A stretch of DNA of 64,000 nt from Aureibaculum luteum (GTDB taxonomy: Bacteria; Bacteroidota; Bacteroidia; Flavobacteriales; Flavobacteriaceae): positions 124,001 to 188,000 of the forward strand of contig NZ_QRGD01000006.1 in the NCBI RefSeq assembly GCF_003449015.1, read 5' to 3'. How positions within the stretch are numbered: the first letter of the stretch is position 1; every line of letters begins with the position of its first letter. The notes under the pieces were generated by a model, which was not told the DNA's origin, did not search any database, and saw only the letters and a program-made list of their open reading frames with translations. The translations under genes were made by a program, and so were the position numbers. Of this stretch, positions 8,322-17,182 are shown piece after piece.

Positions 8322-10745
8322 TTGAAAAAATCAATCTTATTACTTCTGTGTATCACGTTTTCATTATCTGCTTTAGGCCAAGAGCCTATGGAAAAGATAA
8401 CGATTACGGGCAAAGTAATTGACGCAGCCACGAGTAATCCGATAGAATTTGCGACTATTTCTTTTAAAAAGGATTCTACTTTATTAGGCACCACTACCAA
8501 CAAAAAAGGAAATTTTACGATTGATATTCTACCAGATAATTACCTAATAAAAGCTGAATTTATATCTTTTGACCCTTATATTATAAAAAACAAGAATGTA
8601 ACTGAATCAATTGACCTTGGTACCATTGTATTGTTTTACAACACTGAAACGTTGAACGAAGTAGAAATTAAGGGACAACAGCGTCTTACGGAATTTCAAA
8701 TAGACAAAAAGATATATAGATCATCACAAGATGTCTCTAATAATGGAGGAAATGGATTAGATGTATTAAACAATACTCCATCAGTAACTGTTGACCAAGA
8801 TGGAAATGTAAATATGAGAGGTGCTTCTGCGACACTATTAATTGATGGGAAACCTCTTTTTGGCTTAGGGAATGGATCTGATGTTTTGAGTGCAATGCCC
8901 TCAAATAATATAGACAGAGTTGAAATTATTACACGTTCAGCAAAATATAGTGCTGAAGGCGGTGGCGGAATTCTAAATATAATCACTAAAAAAAGAAAAG
9001 GTCAAGGATTTAGTGGCTCTTTTGATATTCATGGCGGAATACCTGATAATAATGGTGGGTCCATATTTTTGAATAAAAGTACTGATCATGTAAATTTGTT
9101 TAGCACCCTTAGTTTTAATAATGAGAAAAAAATATTACATACCGATATAGACCAAACTTATTTTGATACTTCCGAAAATGTTTTAGGTTTTTTTGAACAG
9201 AAAAGATTAGACGAAAATCAACGGAATAGTTTTTTATTTACCATAGGAAGCGATTTTTATTTAAACAATAAGAATAGTTTAACTGTTTCACTCTTATACA
9301 ACAACCATAATAAGGATTATAATTCCGATTTAAGTTTGGACGATTTTGATTCTGAGAAAATAATAAAACAATCGACCAAGAGAAATGTAAATGACCGCGA
9401 TGATATTACTAAACTAGAAGGCCTTTTTAATTATACCAACAAACTGAACAATAAAGGAGAGAAACTGTCTTTTGATTTTAAATATAGTTCTACCATTTCT
9501 GATAATACGGCTGATATATTAGAAAATACTTTTATACCTAATTTAGAAAACAATCAACAAATTGTATTAAAAGATCAGGATTTAAATGACTATTTATTTC
9601 AGTTAGATTACACCTTACCTTTTACTGAAGATAAAATCTTAGAACTAGGTTATAAAAGTACATTACGATTCTATAAAAACAATTATAACGTCTCTGAGTT
9701 AAACGCAAATAGTAGTAATTACGAAACGATTAGTGGATTTACTGATTTAGTAAATTATGACGAAAAAGTACATGCCTTGTTTGCTCAATATACAGCAACC
9801 CACGGAAGTTTTTCTTATGCATTAGGTTTACGATCTGAATATTCCGATGTTTCCATTGGAACTAAAACTAGTAATAAGAATACTAAAAATTATACTGATT
9901 TTTTTCCATCGGCATCATTTGGTTACGAATTTGAAAACGAAAGTTATCTCTCCTTAAACTATAGTAGATCTATAAATAGACCCGAAATTTATCAAGTGAA
10001 TCCGTTTATCTCATTAATTGACGAGCGTTATCAGTCGGTTGGAAATCCATATTTAGATCCTTATTACACTAACTTCCTTGAACTGTTATATGATATGAGT
10101 TTTGAAAAATTATTGATAACCTTATCATTATATGCTACTTACGCTGAAAAGCAATTTTTAACTGTCTTACAAAGTGCAGGGCAAAATGCTGAAGGTTTAG
10201 AAACTTTTAAAAGGCTACCCATTAATAGTGGAAATAAACTAAGTGTAGGCGTTGATTTAGATATTACTTACACTCCTTTTAAAGGATTGAGATTTAACAC
10301 GTATGTTAGTCCTTACAGAGAAGAAACTACAAAAGCCTTAGACGAGGACTATAATATCTCTAATACCGTTTGGTATGCTGAAGCTTCAGCATTGATTACC
10401 TTAAACAATGGTCTCCGTTTTGGAGTACAACATTATTATCAATCACCAATGATAAATGGCTTGGCAAAATACAAAACGGTCAGCTTTACAAATTTTACTG
10501 TTAGTACTTCGCTTTTAAAAAAGAAAGGAATGCTTACTTTTAAAGTTATAGATGCCTTTAAAACGAAGGCTTTTACAACACGTACTTTAGAAGCAAATAG
10601 CAATACATTAAGAAGTTTAAGACTTAACCAACAATTTTCTTTAGCATTTACTTACCAATTTAAACAAAATGGTAAGAGTAAAAAAGACAGAAGTAAAGAG
10701 GTAAAGAAAGATGAATTAGAAGATAAACAAGATTTAAAAATGTAA
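8322..10745 (+). CDS. TonB-dependent-receptor-type outer-membrane beta-barrel protein (carboxypeptidase-regulatory-like N-domain)
   Basis: 807 residues. The start is TTG; the resulting MKKSILLLLCITFSLSALGQ is a textbook signal peptide, which fixes the start. Residues about 25-105 form a CarboxypepD-regulatory-like beta domain (TGKVIDAATSNPIEFATI). Residues about 125-220 form a plug domain with LLIDGKPLF and AEGGGGILNIITKK. The rest is an outer-membrane barrel of the OMP_b-brl_3 type, with SRSINRPEIYQVNPF near residue 550. The Lys/Glu-rich tail after the last strand is unusual for a receptor. Ligand unknown: there is no SusD, sigma/anti-sigma pair or transporter nearby. A related protein is encoded about 550 bp downstream. 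A strong terminator follows immediately. Confidence 0.88.
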   Translation: MKKSILLLLCITFSLSALGQEPMEKITITGKVIDAATSNPIEFATISFKKDSTLLGTTTNKKGNFTIDILPDNYLIKAEFISFDPYIIKNKNVTESIDLGTIVLFYNTETLNEVEIKGQQRLTEFQIDKKIYRSSQDVSNNGGNGLDVLNNTPSVTVDQDGNVNMRGASATLLIDGKPLFGLGNGSDVLSAMPSNNIDRVEIITRSAKYSAEGGGGILNIITKKRKGQGFSGSFDIHGGIPDNNGGSIFLNKSTDHVNLFSTLSFNNEKKILHTDIDQTYFDTSENVLGFFEQKRLDENQRNSFLFTIGSDFYLNNKNSLTVSLLYNNHNKDYNSDLSLDDFDSEKIIKQSTKRNVNDRDDITKLEGLFNYTNKLNNKGEKLSFDFKYSSTISDNTADILENTFIPNLENNQQIVLKDQDLNDYLFQLDYTLPFTEDKILELGYKSTLRFYKNNYNVSELNANSSNYETISGFTDLVNYDEKVHALFAQYTATHGSFSYALGLRSEYSDVSIGTKTSNKNTKNYTDFFPSASFGYEFENESYLSLNYSRSINRPEIYQVNPFISLIDERYQSVGNPYLDPYYTNFLELLYDMSFEKLLITLSLYATYAEKQFLTVLQSAGQNAEGLETFKRLPINSGNKLSVGVDLDITYTPFKGLRFNTYVSPYREETTKALDEDYNISNTVWYAEASALITLNNGLRFGVQHYYQSPMINGLAKYKTVSFTNFTVSTSLLKKKGMLTFKVIDAFKTKAFTTRTLEANSNTLRSLRLNQQFSLAFTYQFKQNGKSKKDRSKEVKKDELEDKQDLKM

Positions 10746-10775
10746 AAAGGGGTTGAAAAAATCAACCCCTTTTTA
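10744..10775 (+). terminator. Rho-independent terminator after the first receptor gene
   Basis: A perfect 13-bp stem (AAAAAGGGGTTGA pairing with TCAACCCCTTTTT) with a 5-base A loop, starting inside the stop codon and ending in a T run. It can serve both strands, since a small gene converges from the other side. Confidence 0.9.
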
Positions 10776-10795
10776 TAAATTATTTATAACTAAAT

Positions 10796-10960
10796 TTATT
10801 TTTTATTCTTTTTAGCCTCACGCTTTAACTTTATATTTTCCATAATGGTTCCAAAAAGCCAATAAGGTACAATAAAGGTTAAAGAAAATATCAACAACCA
10901 AAATCCCATAGTAAATACTCCTAGAAAAATTAAAAATCCTATAAATTGTTGAAATTCCAT
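10796..10960 (-). CDS. Small (54 aa) membrane protein
   Basis: Short ORF from an ATG at 10960. A hydrophobic stretch at about residues 6-37 (GFLIFLGVFTMGFWLLIFSL, then TFIVPYWLFG) is followed by a basic tail (NIKLKREAKKNKK), so it should sit in the inner membrane as a hairpin or single helix with the tail in the cytoplasm. A TATTTTTG -7 element lies at 10989-10996 on the minus strand, 28 bp upstream of the start, and an AGAAGG lies just before the ATG. It converges on the terminator shared with the receptor gene. The regular topology and promoter support a real gene; no family was recognised. Confidence 0.55.
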   Translation of the reverse strand: MEFQQFIGFLIFLGVFTMGFWLLIFSLTFIVPYWLFGTIMENIKLKREAKKNKK

Positions 10961-11297
10961 ATTGCCTTCTATTTATTTAATATTTCGTCAAAAATAATAT
11001 ATATTTTTCACATTCTAAAAATACTTGGCAATTTTTTATATGAAAAAAGGATTCCAATTATTCTCTTATTCCTAAAAGCTTCGTTTTTAACTTTTATTTA
11101 ACAAAGAAACTATTCCTGAAATCTATCTTTAAACACTGAATAACAACACATTATATCACTAAAGCTGTATTTCACAACTTCATTTTTATCTTAACAATCG
11201 TTAACAGTAATTCATATGAACTCCAAAATTAAGTATCTATTTTTGTCAAAATTTAGCAAACGTAATTCAACCCATAAAAAAGTATCAATTTATAATT
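10961..11297. other. Intergenic region between divergent genes, with two candidate -7 elements
   Basis: No ORF is supported. TATTTTTG occurs on the minus strand at 10989-10996 (for the small membrane protein) and on the plus strand at 11238-11245 (for the second receptor). The remaining AT-rich sequence shows no repeat or riboswitch that could be recognised. Confidence 0.5.
11238..11245 (+). promoter_or_regulatory. -7 promoter element TATTTTTG before the second receptor gene
   Basis: Matches TAnnTTTG, 52 bases upstream of the ATG at 11298. The -33 half is not clear. Confidence 0.4.
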
Positions 11298-13754
11298 ATG
11301 CAAAAATTAAAAAATATTTTATCACTTTTTATATTAACCAGTATTGCTTTTACCCTAAATGCTCAGCAAAAAGTTGAAATATCGGGTACAGTTATTGATC
11401 AAGATACTAATCAACCTTTAGAATATGCCACTATTGTATTAAGACCAACAAATGGCGATCAAGTAACTGGAGGTTTAACTGATGAGAATGGTAATTTTAA
11501 TGTAGAAGCAAAAAAAGGAACCTATAACATATCTGTAGAATTTATTTCTTTCAAATCATATAGTCTTCCAAAAAAAGTAGTTAATAACAATTTAAATTTG
11601 GGTAAAATCATATTAAGTGCTGACAGTAAGGCCTTAGATGAAGTTGAACTCATTGCTGAAAAAACTACTGTAGAAATTAAATTAGATAAAAAAATATATA
11701 ATGTAGGTAAAGACTTAACCGTTAGAGGAGGTACCGTAAGTGATGTTTTAGATAATGTACCTTCAGTTTCCGTTGATGTTGAAGGTAATGTCGCTTTGCG
11801 TGGAAATGATAATGTAACCATATTGATTAATGGAAAACCTTCTGGTTTGGTTGGATTAAACTCAACCGATGCCTTACGTCAATTACCAGCAGACGCTATT
11901 GAAAAAGTTGAAGTTATTACTTCTCCATCTGCGAGATACAATGCGGAAGGTACTGGTGGTATATTAAATATTATTTTACGTAGAAGTAAATTACAAGGAC
12001 TTAACGGCTCTATAACTACCAATGTTGGTTATCCTTACCAAGCTGGAATTTCTGGAAATATTAATTATAGAACAGGCGACTTTAACTTTTTTAATACCAC
12101 AAGTTATAGTTATAGAGAATCTCCAGGTTTATCTACAACTGAATCACAATATTTTAATAAAGAATATGATGATGATGGTAATTTTATTGCTGATAACCCA
12201 GATACTTTTTTAAATGAAATTAGAGATACCGAAAGAAAAGGAAATAGTTTTAATACTAATTTTGGGGTTGAGTATTACCTAACGGAATCTGCGTCATTAA
12301 CCGCAGCGGTACTTTTAGGTAACAGAGATAATGATAGCGAAACAACAAATAAAATTAAGGAATATGACGTAAATGGAGCTCTACTAAATGAATCTTTGCG
12401 TTTTGATCCAGAAAATGATATTGACAAGACAACTGAATTTTCATTAAATTTTAATAAAGATTTTAAAACTGATGGACATAAATTAACTGCCGATTTTCAA
12501 TATTCAAATGCCACAGAAGACGAAAACTCACTTATTAGTGAAGATGGCGAAGACGCCGAGAAAGTACGTACTTACGAAACTCAAAAAGAAATTTTAATTA
12601 AAACGGATTATGTTTTACCAATTGGCGAAAAAAGCCAGTTTGAATTTGGTTATCGCGGTGAATTTAACAACTTAGATACTGATTACAGATTAGATACCAT
12701 TGACAAATTTGGTGTGTCTGGCATTAATGGTGATGTAAGTAATAACCTAATTTATAAAGAAAACGTAAATGCTTTATACACCCAATTTGGGAGTAAATTA
12801 AAAGATAAATTTTCCTATTTACTTGGTTTACGTTTCGAAACGACTGATGTTACTATTGAGCAAAGAGCAAACCAAAATTATGCAAATCAAAATTATTCTG
12901 GCTTTTTTCCTACCGTAAATTTAGGATATGAACTCAACGAAAAACAGAGTATAACTTTTGGATATAACCGACGTATAAGAAGACCAAGATCTAGATATAT
13001 CAATCCTTTTCCTTCAAGAAGTAGTGCTACAAACTTATTTCAAGGAAATCCCGATGTAAAACCAAGTTACTCTAACACCGTTGACCTTGGTTATTTAAAT
13101 AGATTTGGAAAATTGACATTAAATTCGTCTATCTATTATCAAAAAGCAACTGATGTATTTACATTTATTAGCGAGGATACTGGTGAAACGGCTGTTGTTG
13201 GTGGTACTGATATACCAATTATTAGACGTACACCTATAAACTTAGCAACCAATAACAGATTTGGATTAGAATTTACAGTTACGTATAGACCTACGAATAA
13301 ATGGAACATGAATGGAAATTTTAATCTTTTCAGTTCTGAAACTATTGGAGACTATAACGGTGTTGATTATGGAGCTGAAAATTTAAGTTGGTTTATCAGA
13401 TTTAATAATAAAGTAACTTTACCAGCAAATATAGATTGGCAAACACGTTTATTTTATATGGGGCCTAGTGAAGATGCTCAAAACAAGCGTAAAGGCATGT
13501 TTTCAACAGACTTGGCCTTTAGTAAAGACATCTTAAAGGAAAAGGCTTCCATTACCTTTAATATAAGTGATGTATTCAATACACGTAAACGCTCTATGGA
13601 GTCATTTACACCTACTTTTAATAGTGACAGTGAATTCCAATGGAGACAACGTAGTTTTAATCTAGCATTCACTTATCGTTTCAATCAGAAAAAGAAAAAA
13701 CAAGAGCGTCAAGGTGGAATGGACAATGATGAAGGTGAAGGTTTTGGAGGATAA
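11298..13754 (+). CDS. TonB-dependent-receptor-type outer-membrane beta-barrel protein, second of a related pair
   Basis: 818 residues with a signal peptide (MQKLKNILSLFILTSIAFTL, cleavage near AQQ). A CarboxypepD-regulatory-like domain (SGTVIDQDTNQPLEYATIVL) spans about residues 28-110. The plug domain (SVSVDVEGNVALRGNDNVTI, then LINGKPSGLVG and AEGTGGILNIILRR) spans about 135-230, and an OMP_b-brl_3-type barrel follows with RRIRRPRSRYINPFPSR near residue 560. The order of motifs and many residues match the upstream paralogue. The end is an unusual Lys/Gln then Gly/Glu-rich tail (KKKKQERQGGMDNDEGEGFG). Transport substrate unknown. It is transcribed alone, with its own leader and terminator. 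Confidence 0.9.
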   Translation: MQKLKNILSLFILTSIAFTLNAQQKVEISGTVIDQDTNQPLEYATIVLRPTNGDQVTGGLTDENGNFNVEAKKGTYNISVEFISFKSYSLPKKVVNNNLNLGKIILSADSKALDEVELIAEKTTVEIKLDKKIYNVGKDLTVRGGTVSDVLDNVPSVSVDVEGNVALRGNDNVTILINGKPSGLVGLNSTDALRQLPADAIEKVEVITSPSARYNAEGTGGILNIILRRSKLQGLNGSITTNVGYPYQAGISGNINYRTGDFNFFNTTSYSYRESPGLSTTESQYFNKEYDDDGNFIADNPDTFLNEIRDTERKGNSFNTNFGVEYYLTESASLTAAVLLGNRDNDSETTNKIKEYDVNGALLNESLRFDPENDIDKTTEFSLNFNKDFKTDGHKLTADFQYSNATEDENSLISEDGEDAEKVRTYETQKEILIKTDYVLPIGEKSQFEFGYRGEFNNLDTDYRLDTIDKFGVSGINGDVSNNLIYKENVNALYTQFGSKLKDKFSYLLGLRFETTDVTIEQRANQNYANQNYSGFFPTVNLGYELNEKQSITFGYNRRIRRPRSRYINPFPSRSSATNLFQGNPDVKPSYSNTVDLGYLNRFGKLTLNSSIYYQKATDVFTFISEDTGETAVVGGTDIPIIRRTPINLATNNRFGLEFTVTYRPTNKWNMNGNFNLFSSETIGDYNGVDYGAENLSWFIRFNNKVTLPANIDWQTRLFYMGPSEDAQNKRKGMFSTDLAFSKDILKEKASITFNISDVFNTRKRSMESFTPTFNSDSEFQWRQRSFNLAFTYRFNQKKKKQERQGGMDNDEGEGFGG

Positions 13755-13771
13755 AATTTAAAATTAATTAT

Positions 13772-13804
13772 AAAAAAAGGTCAGCAAATGCTGGCTTTTT
13801 TTTA
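13772..13804 (+). terminator. Rho-independent terminator after the second receptor gene
   Basis: GTCAGCA pairs with TGCTGGC (one G-U pair) around a 2-base AA spacer; the stem is extended by A/T pairs and ends in eight T. Confidence 0.8.
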
Positions 13805-13826
13805 TGCTTATGAAGTACATATTTTG

Positions 13827-13834
13827 TAACTTTG
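13827..13834 (+). promoter_or_regulatory. -7 promoter element TAACTTTG before fumC
   Basis: Exact match to TAnnTTTG, 48 bases before the fumC ATG. The -33 element is poor. Confidence 0.5.
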
Positions 13835-13882
13835 TTTTTGATAAACAATACAAAATATCAAAGCATTTAAATATTATTTACA

Positions 13883-15277
13883 ATGGAATACAGAATAGAA
13901 AAAGATACGATGGGCGAGGTAAAAGTACCTGCTGAAAAATATTGGGGAGCACAAACAGAACGTTCAAGAAACAACTTTAAAATAGGGCCTTCAGCTTCTA
14001 TGCCCTTAGAAATAGTTTACGGTTTTGCCTACCTTAAAAAAGCAGCCGCTCATGCAAATTTCGATTTGGGTGTATTGACTGAAGAAAAACGTGATTTAAT
14101 CTCTAAAGTATGTGATGAAATTTTAGAAGGCAAATTAGATGATCAATTTCCATTAGTAATATGGCAAACAGGTTCAGGTACACAAAGCAATATGAATGTG
14201 AATGAAGTTATTGCGAACCGGGCTCATGAAATTGCTGGTAAAAAAATTGGTGAAGGTGAAAAAACAATTCAACCGAATGACGATGTAAACAAATCGCAAT
14301 CCTCTAATGATACTTTTCCAACAGGTATGCATATTGCTTGTTATAAAATGATTGTTGAAACCACCATTCCTGGTATAGAACAATTAAGAAATACCTTAGA
14401 TAAAAAAGCTAAAGACTTTTCGGATGTTGTTAAAATTGGTAGAACCCACTTAATGGATGCTACGCCTTTAACTGTTGGCCAAGAAATTTCAGGATATGTT
14501 TCTCAACTCGATCATGGTTTAAAAGCTCTTAAAAACACGTTAGCTCACCTTTCAGAACTTGCTCTTGGTGGTACAGCTGTAGGAACAGGATTAAATACTC
14601 CAAAAGGATATGATGTTTTAGTAGCAAAAAAAATAGCTGAATTTACTGAGCTACCTTTTATAACTGCTGAAAATAAATTTGAAGCATTAGCTGCACATGA
14701 TGCCTTAGTAGAATCACACGGAGCTTTAAAACAATTAGCCGTATCATTAAACAAAATTGCTAATGACATTAGATTAATGGCTTCTGGACCACGTTCAGGT
14801 ATTGGCGAATTAATAATTCCGGCAAACGAACCTGGAAGTTCTATAATGCCAGGAAAAGTAAACCCAACCCAAGCTGAAGCGTTAACAATGGTTTGTGCTC
14901 AGGTTATTGGTAATGATGTTGCAGTAACCGTTGGTGGTATGCAAGGAAATTATGAATTGAATGTTTTTAAACCAGTTATGGCGAGCAATGTATTACAATC
15001 TGCAAGATTATTAGGCGATGCTTGTGCTTCATTTGATGAAAATTGTGCAAAAGGTATAGAACCAAATAGACCTAGAATTAAAGAATTAGTAGATAACTCA
15101 TTAATGTTAGTTACTGCTTTAAATACTAAAATAGGTTATTATAAAGCTGCTGAAATTGCCAATACAGCTCACAAAAATGGAACAACTTTAAAAGAAGAAG
15201 CTGTTCGTTTAGGTTATGTAACTCCTGAGCAATATGACGAATGGGTAAAACCTGAGGAAATGACTAGTGGACTTTAA
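13883..15277 (+). CDS. fumC: Class II fumarate hydratase (fumarase C)
   Basis: Interconverts fumarate and malate in the TCA cycle as a cytoplasmic homotetramer. 464 residues, standard length. Visible signatures are the opening [20 protein letters not shown], the substrate-site [14 protein letters not shown] near residue 97, [16 protein letters not shown] near residue 185, and the superfamily signature [13 protein letters not shown] near residue 316, whose serine is the catalytic base region. It needs no iron-sulfur cluster, unlike class I. It is a single-gene unit with a -7 element upstream and a terminator downstream. Confidence 0.97.
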   Translation: MEYRIEKDTMGEVKVPAEKYWGAQTERSRNNFKIGPSASMPLEIVYGFAYLKKAAAHANFDLGVLTEEKRDLISKVCDEILEGKLDDQFPLVIWQTGSGTQSNMNVNEVIANRAHEIAGKKIGEGEKTIQPNDDVNKSQSSNDTFPTGMHIACYKMIVETTIPGIEQLRNTLDKKAKDFSDVVKIGRTHLMDATPLTVGQEISGYVSQLDHGLKALKNTLAHLSELALGGTAVGTGLNTPKGYDVLVAKKIAEFTELPFITAENKFEALAAHDALVESHGALKQLAVSLNKIANDIRLMASGPRSGIGELIIPANEPGSSIMPGKVNPTQAEALTMVCAQVIGNDVAVTVGGMQGNYELNVFKPVMASNVLQSARLLGDACASFDENCAKGIEPNRPRIKELVDNSLMLVTALNTKIGYYKAAEIANTAHKNGTTLKEEAVRLGYVTPEQYDEWVKPEEMTSGL

Positions 15278-15291
15278 TTAAATATTAAACT

Positions 15292-15332
15292 TGAGACATG
15301 AGATTGTAAACATTTCTTATGTCTCATTTTTT
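15292..15332 (+). terminator. Rho-independent terminator after fumC
   Basis: TGAGACATGAGA pairs with TCTTATGTCTCA (one G-U pair) around an 11-base loop and is followed by six T. It ends 18 bases before the next start codon. Confidence 0.8.
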
Positions 15333-15350
15333 ATCTCAAATTAGATTATA

Positions 15351-15890
15351 ATGTGTAATAATTTCAATAAAAAATTCCCTGGTGAAGCTGAGAAAGCTCA
15401 ATCAGATACTAAAAAATTGCCTGACCATGAACTTTACATGAGTGAAGCTATTCAATTAGCTATAAAAGGAATGAACGCTAATGAAGGAGGTCCTTTTGGC
15501 TGTGTTATTGTTAAAGATAATAAAATAATTGGAAGAGGAAATAACAAAGTAACTTCGAATAATGACCCTACAGCACATGCTGAAGTTACGGCTATTAGAG
15601 ATGCTTGTAAACATTTAAATTCTTTTCAATTAGAAGGTTGTATTATTTACACATCATGCGAACCTTGTCCTATGTGCTTAGGTGCAATATATTGGGCTAG
15701 ACCAGATAAAGTATATTTTGGTTGTAGTCAAACTGATGCTGCCAATATAGGGTTTGATGATGCCTTTATTTATAAAGAAATTGATTTAGCTTTTGATAAA
15801 CGTAGTATTCCTTTTCAACAAGTAGCTCGAACTACTGCTTTAGAAGCTTTTAACAAATGGACAGAAAAAGAAGATAAAACGGCGTATTAA
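15351..15890 (+). CDS. guaD: Guanine deaminase (CDA-fold nucleoside/nucleobase deaminase)
   Basis: Zinc hydrolase converting guanine to xanthine in purine salvage and degradation. The zinc ligands are in HAEVTAIR and CEPCPMCLGA, in the cytidine-deaminase-fold order. The residues around them (NDPTAHAEVTAIRDACK, YTSCEPCPMCLGAIYWARP, GFDDAFIYKEID, then IPFQQV) match Bacillus GuaD closely, which favours guanine deaminase over the tRNA-adenosine deaminase TadA. The 179-residue length includes about 25 extra N-terminal residues before the family core, so a later start is possible. The stop overlaps by 4 bp the 3' end of the convergent gene at 15887. Confidence 0.88.
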   Translation: MCNNFNKKFPGEAEKAQSDTKKLPDHELYMSEAIQLAIKGMNANEGGPFGCVIVKDNKIIGRGNNKVTSNNDPTAHAEVTAIRDACKHLNSFQLEGCIIYTSCEPCPMCLGAIYWARPDKVYFGCSQTDAANIGFDDAFIYKEIDLAFDKRSIPFQQVARTTALEAFNKWTEKEDKTAY

Positions 15891-16294
15891 TTTTTAGCTT
15901 TTTCTAATTGTTGTTGCCATTGCTTTTGTATTCTGGTATCCCACATAGACCATATAAAATGATCGCTGTTTACAGAAACATTATAATTGTTAAATTCAGT
16001 TCTCCTAAAGTTGTCAGACAAATCCTCATAGGTAATGTGCCTTCCAAAATTTCTTAAATCTAATTTAATTCTATTTGCATTAGAAAAGGAAGAATCATCA
16101 CTAAAATCCATAATCCAAAGGTTAAGATAATTCAAATTTAAAGAAGCCATACTCTCTTTATCTGTTTGATAAATCAGCGAGTTAGCTGCAAAAATACTTG
16201 TAGGTACAGAATTATCTTCCTTTACAACTTTTTTTACTTGCGAAAAAATTGAAATCGAAAATAATAAACAGAAAATAATAAGTATATTTTTCAT
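15887..16294 (-). CDS. Exported protein of unknown function
   Basis: 135 residues with a clear signal peptide (MKNILIIFCLLFSISIFSQ, cleaved near residue 19), so periplasmic or secreted. The mature part of about 115 residues is mixed and polar, with no Cys and several Trp near the end (HFIWSMWDTRIQKQWQQQ). No family was recognised. It converges on guaD with a 4-bp overlap of stops and lies downstream of the small lysine-rich ORF. Confidence 0.65.
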   Translation of the reverse strand: MKNILIIFCLLFSISIFSQVKKVVKEDNSVPTSIFAANSLIYQTDKESMASLNLNYLNLWIMDFSDDSSFSNANRIKLDLRNFGRHITYEDLSDNFRRTEFNNYNVSVNSDHFIWSMWDTRIQKQWQQQLEKAKN

Positions 16295-16379
16295 AATTCT
16301 AAGATTAAGATATTAAACCCATCTTAACTTTTCTTATTAAAAAAAGTCAAGATAAGTCTATACTCAAATATAAGAATAA

Positions 16380-16559
16380 TTACTGAAAATCTAAATTGTT
16401 ATTTCCTTTACTAAATAATTCAATAGTATTTAGATAATTTTCATACTCTATCAATTTTGATAATGTATATTTATCTTTTTTGTAAGGTTTAATATTCTTT
16501 TTTCTATTTTTTTTGGGACGTAAAGATTCGTCACTTTCAGAGTCGAAGTTTTTATTCAT
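16380..16559 (-). CDS. Small lysine-rich protein of unknown function
   Basis: 59 residues from the ATG at 16559; a TTG at 16592 would add 11 residues and is less likely. The acidic-Ser start (DSESDESLRP) runs into a strongly basic stretch (KKNRKKNIKPYKKDKYTL), then a helix-like end (SKLIEYENYLNTIELF). The charge pattern suggests a nucleic-acid or ribosome-associated peptide, but this is only composition. It lies in a minus-strand run between the dinB-like gene and the exported protein, with no promoter identified. Confidence 0.4.
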   Translation of the reverse strand: MNKNFDSESDESLRPKKNRKKNIKPYKKDKYTLSKLIEYENYLNTIELFSKGNNNLDFQ

Positions 16560-16630
16560 GTCTAGCGTATTTTTATTAAATAACGTAAACAAAAGCCTAA
16601 TTATTACATTTTCATTACTTCAAAAGAACA

Positions 16631-17149
16631 TTAAATTAAATATCTTTCTTCAATGATTTTTAAATGATGTAATAAATGCCCTGATACGATATAGCCTAAG
16701 GCTTTGACTGACATCGATTTACCACTTGCTACTCCTACATTTATAAAATCAGAAGCATCAAAACTTGTGAAAAGTAAAATAGTAGATAATCTTACTACCT
16801 TTAATTCTTCTAACATTTCTCCGTAAGATCTATCATTAGCATTTGAATACTTAACAAAATCATTCTCATCAAACCCTGGTAAAAGTGTAGTATCATTTCT
16901 ACTAAAAGTTAAAGCTCTATAACCAAAAACACGTTCAGAATCAATTATGTGCTGAACCAACTCTTTTATTGTCCATTTACCTTCTTCATATCGATAGGAT
17001 TGTTTTGGTTCTGATATATTTTCCAAAACAAGTAATGCTCTATTTAAAGAATCTTCTAAATTGTTAATGACACCTTTTGAATTTTCTCCCAAAATATCAA
17101 CATATGGCTGAAAAAATGAAGCATATTCACTCTTACTTAATTCTAACAT
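16631..17149 (-). CDS. DinB-family putative metal-dependent hydrolase
   Basis: 172 residues of the four-helix DinB/YfiT fold, often linked in Bacillota and Bacteroidota to bacillithiol-type thiol transfer or unknown hydrolysis. The three-His metal site can be read from WTIKELVQHIIDSERVFGYR (first His) and SGHLLHHLKIIEERY near the C-terminus (the HLLHH pair). The enzymatic substrate is unknown for most members. The ATG at 17149 diverges from hutI with only 33 bp between starts, sharing a palindromic promoter region. Confidence 0.85.
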   Translation of the reverse strand: MLELSKSEYASFFQPYVDILGENSKGVINNLEDSLNRALLVLENISEPKQSYRYEEGKWTIKELVQHIIDSERVFGYRALTFSRNDTTLLPGFDENDFVKYSNANDRSYGEMLEELKVVRLSTILLFTSFDASDFINVGVASGKSMSVKALGYIVSGHLLHHLKIIEERYLI

Positions 17150-17156
17150 ATTTCGT

Positions 17157-17175
17157 TATCTTTACGGTAAAGATA
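17157..17175. promoter_or_regulatory. Symmetric divergent promoter/operator between the dinB-like gene and hutI
   Basis: TATCTTTAC and GTAAAGATA form a perfect 9-bp inverted repeat around one base. Each arm reads as a -7-like TATCTTTA on its own strand, 7 bases from the hutI ATG on one side and 7 from the dinB-like ATG on the other. Leaders would be extremely short or absent. It could equally be a dimeric repressor site. Confidence 0.5.
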
Positions 17176-17182
17176 GCCAATT

